Positions 44,247-53,617 of a DNA stretch of 57,193 nt are shown in pieces. The notes beneath the pieces are model-generated. The model searched no databases. It saw nothing but the letters and a program-made list of their open reading frames with translations, and was not told the DNA's origin. Origin of the DNA: Anaerolineales bacterium (GTDB lineage: Bacteria > Chloroflexota > Anaerolineae > Anaerolineales > Anaerolineaceae); assembly GCA_020060485.1 (NCBI GenBank), contig JAGVAB010000143.1:1-57193 (forward strand). The letters run 5' to 3'. The translations under genes were made by a program, and so were the position numbers. Each line of letters starts with the position of its first letter. Position 1 is the first letter of the stretch.

Positions 44247-45113
44247 TTACGCCAGATTCTGGATCAGATTCTGAACGCGCTCCTCGTCAATTCTTCCCTG
44301 CTCCTTGAGGCCATTGAGCTGCTGCTGGATTTGGGGCAGATCAATCTTTTGATCGCCATACAGCAATTCCAGGGCCAGCAATTGATATCCAATTGCGCCA
44401 CTGGAGGCTTCATCATAGAACAAGATGGGCTGACCGAAAGAGGGGGCTTCGGCCACACGGATGTTACGCGGGATTGCAGTTTGAAAGACCTGATCGGGGA
44501 AGAATTTGTTCACTTCGGAGATCACATCGTGGGAAAGGCGGGTGCGCTTGTCTTCCATGGTCATGATGACGCCGCGGATCTTCAACTCCGGGTAGAGAGA
44601 AGAGCGCACCTTTCCCAGAGTTTGCACAAGCTGGCCGATGCCTTCCAGGGCCAGGTATTCGCATTGTACCGGGATAAGCACTCCATCCTGGGCTGCAACC
44701 AAGCCGTTAATAGTCAACAGGCTGAGCGAGGGTGGGCAATCGATGAGAATGTAATCGTAGCGATCAAGCACTGGGGTCAGGGCGTCGCGCATACGGCGGT
44801 CACGGTGCTCCAGATCGATCAGCTCGACCTCGGCACCTGCCAGGGATGGCGAGGAAGGCAGCAGGGACATCTTGAAGCGCGGGTTGTGCAGGATGGGTTC
44901 GGCCACGGTCTTTTTGCCGATCAGTACTTCATAGGTGCCGGATTGCACATCGCGTTTGTTGACGCCCAGGCAAGAGGTGGCATTGGCCTGGGGGTCAAGG
45001 TCGACCAGCAGTACCTTCTGGCCGAAATAGCCCAGGTAGGCTCCCAGGTTGATGGCAGAGGTGGTTTTTCCCACCCCGCCTTTTTGATTGACAAGTGTGT
45101 AAATGATGGCCAT
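44247..45113 (-). CDS. parA: Chromosome partitioning ATPase ParA (Soj)
   Basis: A 288-residue deviant Walker ATPase that drives segregation with ParB. The deviant Walker A is QKGGVGKTTSAINLG (9-23) with the signature lysine, followed by LLVDLDPQANATS and IDCPPSLSLLTINGL; the C-terminal TAIPRNIRVAEAPSFG is typical of chromosomal Soj proteins. A short extension (260-288) goes beyond the usual 255 residues. It starts three bases after the pfkB-family gene, so all are in one transcript. Confidence 0.95.
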   Translation of the reverse strand: MAIIYTLVNQKGGVGKTTSAINLGAYLGYFGQKVLLVDLDPQANATSCLGVNKRDVQSGTYEVLIGKKTVAEPILHNPRFKMSLLPSSPSLAGAEVELIDLEHRDRRMRDALTPVLDRYDYILIDCPPSLSLLTINGLVAAQDGVLIPVQCEYLALEGIGQLVQTLGKVRSSLYPELKIRGVIMTMEDKRTRLSHDVISEVNKFFPDQVFQTAIPRNIRVAEAPSFGQPILFYDEASSGAIGYQLLALELLYGDQKIDLPQIQQQLNGLKEQGRIDEERVQNLIQNLA

Positions 45114-45116
45114 AGT

Positions 45117-45977
45117 CTATATTTTCTCGATGATCTCTGCCAGGTGCTGCTGCACCTCGGCGGGTTGAGGGATTCCTTTCAGGCCGGGCCGGGATACGGA
45201 TTGGGCTGCCAACCTGGTTGCAAATTGGGCAGCGTCTTCAGCATTGCCGGTACGGTAAAGATGACTAAAGAATGCCGCCGAAAAAATATCTCCTGCACCG
45301 GTGGGGTCCACTTCGCTGACGACAGGCGGCTGGATGTGCTGCACCTGTCCCTTGTGGTAGAGGCGGGCGCCATATGCAGCTTCGGTGACTACCAGCAGCT
45401 TGGCCAGGCTGACAAAACGCTGGATAATTTGTTCATCCCCGGCCACATCCTCCACACTGATTACGACCGCGGTGGCAGTGGACAGGGCTTCTTCCAGCGC
45501 TTTAGAGACATGCCCGGTGGAGACAACGCCGTCCTCATCCCAGTTGCGCAGCCAGCCTTGGGGTGTAAGGCCGATAAAGGAATCTGGGAAAAGAGATAAC
45601 ATGGAGTGGGGAAGCTCTTGCGCCATCGGGCCAAAATGCACAATGGGGGTTGAAATCCAGGCAGCCGGCAAGCTTTCTGGCTGCAACGGTTCGGCTACGT
45701 GGTGGATGATCTGCCGCCGGCCGCGGGGAGTGACCTGATTTTCAAATGTGGTTGGCCGGCTCACTGGCTGCGCTGCCACCTGGATATTTTTCATTTCGGG
45801 CAGGTTTTTTTGGTGGGGATAGGCTGTCAGGACGCCTACCCGCAATCCCATGCTTGCAGCAGTCAGTGCGGCGTAGGCAGCCGTTCCGCCCAGCACCGGT
45901 CCAGTAGGATAAATATCCTGGAGCAGATGGCCGATGACCAGATAATCAATAGGCTGATAGATGGTGTCACTACTCAT
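45117..45977 (-). CDS. PfkB-family carbohydrate/nucleoside kinase
   Basis: A sugar or nucleoside kinase of about 286 residues. The second PfkB signature DPTGAGDIFSAAFF (near residue 230), with the catalytic aspartate and anion hole, is clear. The N-terminal part has VLGGTAAYAALTAASMGLRVG in place of the first signature. The substrate is unknown. An in-frame TTG at 45980 is possible, because AGGAGG fits it better than the ATG at 45977. It heads the run with parA, parB and others, so it may be the first gene of that operon by accident of rearrangement rather than function. Confidence 0.87.
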   Translation of the reverse strand: MSSDTIYQPIDYLVIGHLLQDIYPTGPVLGGTAAYAALTAASMGLRVGVLTAYPHQKNLPEMKNIQVAAQPVSRPTTFENQVTPRGRRQIIHHVAEPLQPESLPAAWISTPIVHFGPMAQELPHSMLSLFPDSFIGLTPQGWLRNWDEDGVVSTGHVSKALEEALSTATAVVISVEDVAGDEQIIQRFVSLAKLLVVTEAAYGARLYHKGQVQHIQPPVVSEVDPTGAGDIFSAAFFSHLYRTGNAEDAAQFATRLAAQSVSRPGLKGIPQPAEVQQHLAEIIEKI

Positions 45978-46135
45978 CAATGCGCTTTTGCTCCTCCTGG
46001 CAGGGTTTACCGGTAGAATGATTTGGTGTATTCCAGACCGGCGGTCCGGGCTTTGGTCTGGATGGCATACGATCGGGATGCTGGACCATGTCTGATGCCA
46101 AGGACGCCGATCCTAAAGTTCCAAAGTTAAGTTAA

Positions 46136-46141
46136 ATTATA
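46136..46141 (-). promoter_or_regulatory. Possible -10 box of the pfkB-parAB operon
   Basis: TATAAT on the minus strand, about 160 bases before the start codon. There is no matching -35 or TG extension. A seven-pair inverted repeat (CCAGACC with GGTCTGG, 46034-46062) lies within the leader it would produce. Confidence 0.3.
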
Positions 46142-46239
46142 ACCCGAAGTGCATTCCAGCGCTTCTGGAGCTGTTGAATTGTTGTTTTTTTAGCGACAGC
46201 CAGCCTGTTTGCGAGTATGACGGCTGGATGGCAGCAGGG

Positions 46240-46791
46240 TTAATTCTCCAGAGAAAAATCAATGGCACTGGATGCAGATTCCCCCTCGCGTTCCGGCGGT
46301 TCCTGGGCAAGAACCCGCAGCGCATCATCCATGCTCAGGTTTTCGCGGCGCATGCCAGGTGCCGGTGTGCCACAGAACGGACATAAATTCCAGGGCAGTT
46401 CCATGAGGCGGCCGCAGTGATGGCATTTCTTCTTCAATTTGGTGTTGCAATTGGGGCAGATCATCCAGTCTTCAGTCGCGCGCCGGCCACAGCCGGGGCA
46501 GAGGGCATTGTTCTCAATGGTTTGCAGCAGGGCTTCTTCTTCCAGCGTGCGCTGGTATTCTTCTTCCAGGGTGAGCGGTGGGCGGATGATGAGGTAGATC
46601 AGGATGCCAGGCAGGAAAAGCACAGCCACGATGAGGATGGCGAGAATACGCAAGAGCGGGTCGCGTGCCCGGCGGCGGATGTCGCGATAGGCCCAGATGA
46701 TGAGGCTCAACCACAGTGCGGCGGTGAATGCTGCGGCAAATGCCGTGCCGATCAAAACCAGATTACTGAAGGATGCAGGATTGAGGGTCAT
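46240..46791 (-). CDS. Membrane protein with double zinc ribbon
   Basis: A 183-residue protein. Two hydrophobic segments (about 8-30 and 45-68) are followed by a Glu-rich linker and two zinc ribbons, CPGCG with CPNC and CHHCG with CPFC, each a pair of CxxC knuckles. The C-terminus is acidic and flexible. Function is unknown; such proteins are widespread in Anaerolineae-like genomes as scaffold or quality-control candidates. The ATG at 46791 follows GGAGAG; an extended -10 promoter ends 20 bases upstream. Confidence 0.83.
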   Translation of the reverse strand: MTLNPASFSNLVLIGTAFAAAFTAALWLSLIIWAYRDIRRRARDPLLRILAILIVAVLFLPGILIYLIIRPPLTLEEEYQRTLEEEALLQTIENNALCPGCGRRATEDWMICPNCNTKLKKKCHHCGRLMELPWNLCPFCGTPAPGMRRENLSMDDALRVLAQEPPEREGESASSAIDFSLEN

Positions 46792-46811
46792 GTTTTCTCT
46801 CCAATGCACCG

Positions 46812-46820
46812 ATTATAGCA
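46812..46820 (-). promoter_or_regulatory. Extended -10 promoter of the zinc-ribbon gene
   Basis: TGCTATAAT on the minus strand, identical to the element before the XRE gene. The start near 46805 leaves a leader of about 15 bases and supports the ATG at 46791 over the GTG at 46809. Confidence 0.5.
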
Positions 46821-46888
46821 CGGTTGCTGCGTGAATGGTTCGGCAAGGAAAAGAAAATGCAGACCGATGGGGAACAGGCTGGGTCTTC

Positions 46889-48088
<1,200 letters not shown>

Positions 48089-48277
48089 TGTTCCTCGCAT
48101 GCGCGAAATGCCACAGATGCAGAATCAACCGCTCCTGGTGTGCGGCGATGTGGGTAAGGATCATATTTGCGCTTGATAGGGCAAGATTGGGATCAGGGCT
48201 GAAAGTGTGCCAGCACCAATACGCATATCAATCATTACAGAACGATGCGGCCCCCGGCCCGCAAGGTTATGTTAATA

Positions 48278-48306
48278 AGTATAGAGAAAAACGTCTGGAA
48301 TTACAA
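48278..48306 (-). promoter_or_regulatory. Promoter of sigA
   Basis: On the minus strand TTGTAA (48306-48301) and TATACT (48283-48278) are separated by 17 bases, so sigA appears to be read by its own kind of holoenzyme. Confidence 0.6.
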
Positions 48307-48401
48307 GAACCTTGCGCCGATATCTAAATCAGGACCGTAGGGCAATTGCATCTTGTTCCGTGTTGAAATGTTTTTACCCATCCCCCGAAAAACTTTTTTT
48401 T

Positions 48402-48438
48402 GCAGCGAGTTTGAACGCATTGCGCTCAAACTCGCTGC
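48402..48438. repeat. Long inverted repeat in the sigA-radC spacer
   Basis: GCAGCGAGTTTGA and TCAAACTCGCTGC form a perfect 13-pair stem; after one mismatch the inner CGC and GCG also pair. A run of eight T precedes it and TTTCTTC follows. It lies between divergent genes, where a terminator is not expected. Confidence 0.7.
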
Positions 48439-48450
48439 TTTCTTCTCATT

Positions 48451-48468
48451 CCCCGCCCCAGGGCGGGG
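48451..48468. repeat. GC-rich palindrome, possible dispersed repeat
   Basis: CCCCGCCC and GGGCGGGG are perfect arms around CA, followed by TTAGGGGTGGGG. The composition is unlike the surrounding AT-rich spacer and resembles small dispersed palindromic elements. A genome-wide copy count cannot be made from one window. Confidence 0.6.
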
Positions 48469-48565
48469 TTAGGGGTGGGGTAAACATTCATTTATCGTAG
48501 AAAAGAAGTTTGATGCAATTTCTAATCAGGGACGGATTTTATGTAGTTTGAAATCGTTTCTGATG

Positions 48566-48571
48566 TATACT
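48566..48571 (+). promoter_or_regulatory. Possible -10 box of radC
   Basis: TATACT, 42 bases before the ATG at 48613. The -35 region is not convincing. Confidence 0.35.
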
Positions 48572-48612
48572 GGATTTCAGTCCATTGGGATAGAAAAGGG
48601 CAGGGGTGCAGC

Positions 48613-49317
48613 ATGACAAGAGAAACCAGTTTGGGGTACCGCATCACTGATCTGGATGAACAGGAACGGCCGCGGGAACGGCTGGCAACAATTGGGGCGC
48701 AGGCCTTGAGCAGTGCGGAACTGCTGGCAATCCTGCTGCGGGTGGGGTTGCAAGGCGAGAATGCCGTACAGCTCGGCCAGCGATTGCTGAAGGAGATGGG
48801 CGGCCTGCAGGGTTTGTATGCGGCCTCATTCGTGGAATTGCAAAACCAGCATGGGTTGGGTACGGCCAAGGCGGCTCAGATCAAAGCTGCCCTCGAACTG
48901 GGCCGGCGTATGAGCGCCCTGTCGTTTGATGAGAAGCCAGCCATTCATCACCCCCAGGATGTATTCGAGCTGGTACGGTATGAGATGTCGGCTTTGTCCC
49001 AGGAACATCTATGGGTGCTGCTGTTGACCATCCGCAACCAGGTGCTCCACACCGAGAAACTCTATAAAGGCTCGTTGAATGCTTCCACGGTTCGTGTGGC
49101 CGAGATATTCAAACCGGCCATTCAGCACAATGCAGCCGGAGTGATCCTGGTGCACAATCATCCCTCCGGCGACCCCGGTCCCAGTCCGGAGGATGTTACC
49201 CTGACCCGGGCTGTGGTGGAAGCCGGCCGGCTGCTGGACATCAAGGTGCTGGATCATTTGGTGATTGGCCATGGAAAGTACGTGTCTCTGAAGGAACAAA
49301 AAATGGGCTTCGATTGA
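48613..49317 (+). CDS. radC: RadC family JAB-domain protein
   Basis: A 234-residue protein of the UPF0758/RadC family. The N-terminal helix-hairpin-helix region (about 25-100, LSSAELLAILLRVGLQ and HGLGTAKAAQIKAALELG) could bind DNA. The C-terminal JAB/MPN metal-binding domain (about 110-234) has HNHPSGDPGPSPED and the preceding glutamate region. The biochemical role is unsettled despite the gene name. The ATG at 48613 follows AGGGGTG. It is likely transcribed alone. Confidence 0.92.
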   Translation: MTRETSLGYRITDLDEQERPRERLATIGAQALSSAELLAILLRVGLQGENAVQLGQRLLKEMGGLQGLYAASFVELQNQHGLGTAKAAQIKAALELGRRMSALSFDEKPAIHHPQDVFELVRYEMSALSQEHLWVLLLTIRNQVLHTEKLYKGSLNASTVRVAEIFKPAIQHNAAGVILVHNHPSGDPGPSPEDVTLTRAVVEAGRLLDIKVLDHLVIGHGKYVSLKEQKMGFD

Positions 49318-49641
49318 AGCATGTGATGTCGAACAGCAAAGCTGTTCAACACTACACAAAAGAAATCTTCTTCCTGCAAAAATCAGTGTTGGTGTACGGC
49401 AAGTATGCAGCGGGAAGGGGAGTTAAGGGGTTGAGTCAAAGAGCCCTGGCTGTTTATAGGCATGAATTGGATCTGAAGCATGGCTGCATCACCATTTCGG
49501 GGCGTCTTTTTTCTTCAGGCAAATCGAAGCACAGACTTAAAAAAGCCCTGCTCCAAGGTGGCCAACCAGTTGACATTTTTGAATAAACAATATACACTAT
49601 TTTTATAAAGCTATACGAAAGTTTAGTGCACTGGAGGGCTT
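49318..49641. other. 324-base spacer between radC and the recombinase-fold gene
   Basis: It holds a short perfect hairpin (GAACAGC-AAA-GCTGTTC, 49331-49347) shortly after radC, without a uridine run, and the promoter of the next gene at 49570-49598. A 90-codon open frame across the region does not look coding. Confidence 0.55.
49570..49598 (+). promoter_or_regulatory. Promoter of the recombinase-fold gene
   Basis: A perfect TTGACA (49570-49575) and TACACT (49593-49598) are 17 bases apart. The start near 49605 gives a short leader with GGAGGG before the ATG at 49642. Confidence 0.6.
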
Positions 49642-50556
49642 ATGTCCGCAAATGTCTCCAAACCCGCAGCACATCTTACCCCGCAAACCCCGCTTTTGCC
49701 GGCTGTCCAGGCCTGGGAAATCTATTTGCAGGATCAGGATCGGTCGCCATATACCATCAAGGCTTTCATGGGGGATCTGAATTTGTTGGCTGATTATCTG
49801 CCTCCCGACCGTACTTTGGGGGCGATTACCACCGGTGACTTGAACAATTTTCTGAAGTGGCTTCAGGATGGACGCGGTGTGCCTTGCAGCCCCAAGACCC
49901 TGGCCCGGCGCATCACTTCCCTCAAATCTTTTTTCCGCTGGCTAAATGAGGGCGGTACGATCCTGGTTGACCCGGCCGAGAAAGTTGTGCAGCAATCAGT
50001 GATCAGCCCGCTGCCCATTGTGCTGACCCCGGATGAAGAAGCAAAGGTGATGGAAGCTGCTCAGGCATACCGGGATGATGGTAAACCCGATGCCCGGCCT
50101 TATGTTTTAATCCGCCTTCTGTTGAGCACCGGCATTAAGAAAGGCGAGTGTCTGGCGATTGATGTGAACCATCTGGAGCTGGACGGGCCACAGCCGTATC
50201 TGTTTGTGCGCTATGCCAACCCCAATTACCGTTACAAGGAACGCAAGATTGATCTGCCCCAGGATTGGGTGACTGTTTATCGGGAATATGCGGCCCAGTA
50301 CAAGCTCAACGGACAGATCTTCCCCTGGTCGCCGAGGCGTTTGGAGTATTTGCTGGAAGAAGTGGGCGAAAAAGCCGGCCTTGACAAGCATCTTTCTTTT
50401 GACATGTGCCGCTGGACGGCAGTTCTGGATGATTGGCGCAGCGGAGCGGACCAGGAGAGAATCCGCCAGAAGCTGGGCATTTCCAAGGTGCAGTGGCGCG
50501 AGGTCAGCATGAAGTTGAACAAGCTGGCAGCATTAAATGAGAGCGGACAAGGATAA
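49642..50556 (+). CDS. Tyrosine-recombinase-fold protein lacking catalytic residues
   Basis: A 304-residue protein with the two-domain layout of XerC/D integrases: an N-terminal SAM-like DNA-binding domain (about 20-105, with AFMGDLNLLADYL and TLARRITSLKSFFRWL) and a C-terminal catalytic-like domain (about 125-295). The catalytic set is eroded. The first arginine box GLRRGE reads GIKKGE (K166). The lysine strand KERKIDLP is kept. HxxRH reads DMCRW (254-258), keeping only R257. The LGH box reads LGI (278-280), and the nucleophilic tyrosine position is S289. DNA binding is possible but strand exchange is not expected. It has its own strong promoter and terminator, so it is probably an expressed, functional chromosomal gene and not an integrase remnant. 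Confidence 0.8.
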   Translation: MSANVSKPAAHLTPQTPLLPAVQAWEIYLQDQDRSPYTIKAFMGDLNLLADYLPPDRTLGAITTGDLNNFLKWLQDGRGVPCSPKTLARRITSLKSFFRWLNEGGTILVDPAEKVVQQSVISPLPIVLTPDEEAKVMEAAQAYRDDGKPDARPYVLIRLLLSTGIKKGECLAIDVNHLELDGPQPYLFVRYANPNYRYKERKIDLPQDWVTVYREYAAQYKLNGQIFPWSPRRLEYLLEEVGEKAGLDKHLSFDMCRWTAVLDDWRSGADQERIRQKLGISKVQWREVSMKLNKLAALNESGQG

Positions 50557-50580
50557 CCGCATCGATCATTAAAAGCGAGC

Positions 50581-50614
50581 ATCCCCTGGCAGATAAAGCC
50601 GGGGGATTGTTTTT
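50581..50614 (+). terminator. Terminator of the recombinase-fold gene
   Basis: ATCCCCTGGC and GCCGGGGGAT pair over ten positions (one G-T) around AGATAAA, followed by TGTTTTT. It begins 24 bases after the stop. Confidence 0.8.
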
Positions 50615-50705
50615 GGAGGGGCAGAGAGAGCTTGCGACAGGATCGATCAGACCGTGCGGGGTTCGAGAAGCTCACCTGGTTGTATGCTTCTCTTGCCGCA
50701 TCTGG

Positions 50706-52145
50706 TCAATGTGCTGGTAAAGGCGGCGGAAACCATTGCAGATGAACAACCCGCCGGGTTTGTTCTGTAAGGCGGAAAGTGTGCGCAGGACGGAAACCGG
50801 GCACTGAGACCAGCTCTTCGCCGCTGAAAACCAACGGCCAGGCAGGCCGTGCCCGGCGGTTCAGCCCTTCGTTGACCCAAAAATCGGAGAGCTTCAGGGA
50901 ATGTCCATCCATGCCCAAAGGCCGGAAGCGGTCCCCCGGCCGCCGTGTGCGCACCACCAAAGGCAGCGTCAGGTGATCGGCATCCAACCAGGCCTGCCAG
51001 CGATCCTGCATGGCTGCTGACAGGCTGGGCAGGTCAACCTGATCGAGCAGGGTAGTCACCAGACGCCAATCGCCAATTTGCATTTCTCCTGGAACTGGCA
51101 CGATCAATTCCACCTCGGGCGGCATTTGTGGCCAGCCTGCGTCCAGCACCTGGGTGTCCTTCTCTGCCAGAAAGATGCGCCCGTTTTCGATCCAGACGAG
51201 CAATCCGGCAATGAGGTCCATTTGACTGGTAGCAGTGGGTTGGCAGATGAAATCCAGCGCGCGTTCAACAGATTGATAATCGATATCCCGCAACAACGGG
51301 CGCAGACAGGCAATTCCCCGGCGCATGAGACTGCGCTGCATGCCGCGCGGTTGGACCAGCAGAAGTGGGGCGGAAAGTTCCACAAACCCGGCTCGCTGGC
51401 GAAGACAAATGGTTTGCCAGGCCTGGGCCGTGGCAAGCTGGATAATCTCATGATCTCCGGCCAGGCTTTGCGCCGTGCGCCAGACCACTTCCTTGATGCG
51501 CGGGTTATAGTCCGCCAGGTTGGGGATGAGTTCATGCCGCAGGCGGTTGCGGAAAAATGTGGTATCGGCGTTGCTGGGATCTTTCAGTGGGTGCAGTTTA
51601 AATTGTTGGCAGAAGGCGTCGATCTCGCTGCGCCAGATGCCCAGCAAGGGCCGTACCAGCGGGATGTCCGGGTCCCATTCTGGATGCACCACCCGCCAGG
51701 TCATGCCTTTCAGGCCGGTCATGCCTGCTCCGCGCAGCAAGTGCATCAGAACGGTTTCCACCTGGTCATCGGCGGTGTGCGCCACTGCGATGGCCTGTGC
51801 CCGGTGCTGGCGGGCCTGGTCGTACAGGAAGGCATAACGCGCCACGCGGGCTGCTTCTTCGATGGAGAGGTGCTGCTGGCGGGCAAGGGCGGCCACATCC
51901 TGACGATTTGTGACGAAGGTTGTGCCGCGCAGCTGCGCTTCACGGCGCACCTGTTCCGCATCGGCGGCCGAGTCGGGCCGCAGGCTGTGGTCAAAATGAG
52001 CAACGATCAGGGGATAGCCCAGAAGGTGGAGGGATTCCAGCAGGCACAGGCTGTCGGCCCCGCCGGAAACGCCTACCAGCAGCGGCTGATCTGGCAGCAG
52101 GCGGCAGTCCTCTTGCAAGGTCTTTTGCAGTTGGTGCAGTTCCAT
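50706..52145 (-). CDS. tilS: tRNA(Ile)-lysidine synthase
   Basis: Converts the wobble cytidine of tRNA-Ile(CAU) to lysidine with ATP and lysine, an essential step for reading AUA. The 479-residue product has the PP-loop SGGADS (27-32), HFDHSLRPDSAADAEQV, the conserved AHTADDQVETVLMHLLRGAG and a C-terminal TilS domain with RTRRPGDRFRPLGMDG. The length is normal. It is the last gene of a minus-strand set with a GNAT gene (57 bases upstream) and a receiver protein. Confidence 0.94.
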   Translation of the reverse strand: MELHQLQKTLQEDCRLLPDQPLLVGVSGGADSLCLLESLHLLGYPLIVAHFDHSLRPDSAADAEQVRREAQLRGTTFVTNRQDVAALARQQHLSIEEAARVARYAFLYDQARQHRAQAIAVAHTADDQVETVLMHLLRGAGMTGLKGMTWRVVHPEWDPDIPLVRPLLGIWRSEIDAFCQQFKLHPLKDPSNADTTFFRNRLRHELIPNLADYNPRIKEVVWRTAQSLAGDHEIIQLATAQAWQTICLRQRAGFVELSAPLLLVQPRGMQRSLMRRGIACLRPLLRDIDYQSVERALDFICQPTATSQMDLIAGLLVWIENGRIFLAEKDTQVLDAGWPQMPPEVELIVPVPGEMQIGDWRLVTTLLDQVDLPSLSAAMQDRWQAWLDADHLTLPLVVRTRRPGDRFRPLGMDGHSLKLSDFWVNEGLNRRARPAWPLVFSGEELVSVPGFRPAHTFRLTEQTRRVVHLQWFPPPLPAH

Positions 52146-52202
52146 AGCCAGATTATACCCTTGAGAGGGGCGTAGATGTTGACCTGGCCGGCTTCGACAG
52201 TC

Positions 52203-53036
52203 TCAAGGCAGATCGCGATACATTTCGATGCGTCTGAAAGCTTCGATGTATCCACAGTCAACCAATGCCTGCAAATGAGGATCGTTCTGGTCTATGTTCT
52301 CGACGTAGGTGTCCATCAGAGGGAATTTTTGATGTAGATGGCTTAACAATTCCATCCCAACCGTGTAGGGGTCGCCTTCTTCGGTGTGCATGACAAAATG
52401 AGAAAGCAGAAATTTTTGCCGCCGGAAGATCATCCAGCCGCGGCTGCCGGGAGTTTCCACCTGCAAGCCCTGTACATCGCCGGAATGTTGGTATGTCTCG
52501 GTATGGTTGGTCCAGGCCTGAAAAGTAGGATGCGATGCCAGAAAGCGCAAGGCTTCTTCCTGAGACATCCAGGTCTGATGGCTGAGCGGGAAATGGGGCG
52601 GGCTGCCCGGTGGGCGGCGCAGGATGAGCAATTCCCGGGTTTCGTAGAATTTGCACTTGAGAAAAAGCTGGTGGGCAGGTGTATTGCCTTTGATCACTTC
52701 AAGCATGGTAAGGGGGATGCCCATCTCGTCTGAGCTTGTCAGCATGCTCCGCATGATGGCTTCTCCAACACCTGCCCGTCGGCGCACCGGCAGCACGCCC
52801 AGGCGGGTGATCCAGGAGCACCCGGGGCGCAGACCCAGCATGCCCAAAGCCAGCATTTCTTCGCCATCCATGGCAACTACCGATCTGTCCATGTCGACGT
52901 CGTAGTGGTGCACATATTCTGCCAGCCTTTTGGCATTCATGGGCATAGGCACCATATAGTCCACCCGCGTCTGGTTGTATGCGTGGGTCAATTCTTCAAT
53001 GCTGAATTTGCTGGTCGGGATGAGGGAGGGCGGCAT
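52203..53036 (-). CDS. GNAT-type acetyltransferase
   Basis: A 277-residue protein. Residues about 15-145 read as an N-acetyltransferase domain: MLALGMLGLRPGCSWITRLGVLPVRRRAGVGEAIMR holds the acetyl-CoA loop RRRAGVGEA, and NTPAHQLFLKCKFYE matches the end of the fold. The C-terminal half (about 150-277) has a second alpha/beta region of similar size that may be a degenerate GNAT lobe. The substrate is unknown. It follows the CheY-like gene by eight bases, which suggests cotranscription but no clear joint function. Confidence 0.78.
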   Translation of the reverse strand: MPPSLIPTSKFSIEELTHAYNQTRVDYMVPMPMNAKRLAEYVHHYDVDMDRSVVAMDGEEMLALGMLGLRPGCSWITRLGVLPVRRRAGVGEAIMRSMLTSSDEMGIPLTMLEVIKGNTPAHQLFLKCKFYETRELLILRRPPGSPPHFPLSHQTWMSQEEALRFLASHPTFQAWTNHTETYQHSGDVQGLQVETPGSRGWMIFRRQKFLLSHFVMHTEEGDPYTVGMELLSHLHQKFPLMDTYVENIDQNDPHLQALVDCGYIEAFRRIEMYRDLP

Positions 53037-53044
53037 GAAAAGCT

Positions 53045-53416
53045 CTAATCCTTGCGGCTAAAATAGTCGTTAACAACTTCAATAAAATAGCGTACATTGA
53101 TCGGCTTGCTGACATAGCCGTCACAACCGTATGCTGTTACCATGCTGCGGGCGGTTTCTTCCGGCCAGGCGCTGACCACAATGATCGGCACATTTTCCAG
53201 TTCGGGCACATTGCGCAAATAGCCTACCAGGGTTTGACCGTCGATATCCGGCAGTCCCAGGTCCAGCAGGATCATCTCCGGGTGGCATTCAGTGGCCAGA
53301 TCCAGTCCTTGTTCAGCCGTCTCTGCCCACAGGACTTCATAACCCTGTGATGAGAGAATTTTCTGGACGAGAAGGGCATTATCCTGAATATCTTCGATCA
53401 ACAAAATTTTATGCAT
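53045..53416 (-). CDS. Stand-alone CheY-like response regulator
   Basis: A 123-residue single receiver domain with no output domain. The acidic pocket (E8, D9), phospho-acceptor D52 in LLDLGLPD, the switch serine in VVSAWP and the lysine in VSKPI are all present. It would pass phosphate or a conformational signal to a partner kinase or another protein. Two adjacent ATG codons (53419 and 53416) are possible starts; the second is better spaced from AGGTG. It heads a minus-strand set with GNAT and tilS. Confidence 0.9.
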   Translation of the reverse strand: MHKILLIEDIQDNALLVQKILSSQGYEVLWAETAEQGLDLATECHPEMILLDLGLPDIDGQTLVGYLRNVPELENVPIIVVSAWPEETARSMVTAYGCDGYVSKPINVRYFIEVVNDYFSRKD

Positions 53417-53489
53417 CATGACACCTGTTTTCCTGTTCGCATGGGCCGCCATTTTTCAATTGGTATTCTTAATTTGAATGAGCGATGTA

Positions 53490-53495
53490 ATTATA
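53490..53495 (-). promoter_or_regulatory. -10 box of the receiver-GNAT-tilS operon
   Basis: TATAAT on the minus strand, with a poor TTCGAA -35 at 17 bases. The start near 53483 leaves a leader of about 67 bases. Confidence 0.45.
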
Positions 53496-53617
53496 TACGA
53501 ATATTAACCTGTTTCGAAAATTGAAAGCTGATTGAAAAGTGCGTGCTTGTAAATTTCATTGGGTCTTTCAAGGTAATCGCATTTGAGCGTTCAACACTTG
53601 CCTCAGTCGAAAAGTTA

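Larger units (their letters stand above)
48089..48612. other. 524-base spacer between divergent sigA and radC
   Basis: It contains the sigA promoter on the minus strand, a TATACT box for radC on the plus strand, and two strong inverted repeats (48402-48438 and 48451-48468). No open reading frame here looks coding. Confidence 0.6.

Noticed and set aside
43344..45113. Search for parS (TGTTTCACGTGAAACA-like) near parAB
   Set aside because: No match was seen by eye here or elsewhere in the window, although diverged sites could be missed.
45978..46239. Structured leader or small RNA before pfkB
   Set aside because: One seven-pair inverted repeat is present, but there is no riboswitch pattern and the promoter is weak.
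49314..49586. A 90-codon frame after radC starting at a TTG
   Set aside because: Its start overlaps the radC end, it carries no family motif, and it runs through a hairpin and up to the next promoter. It could code a small basic protein, but nothing positive supports this.
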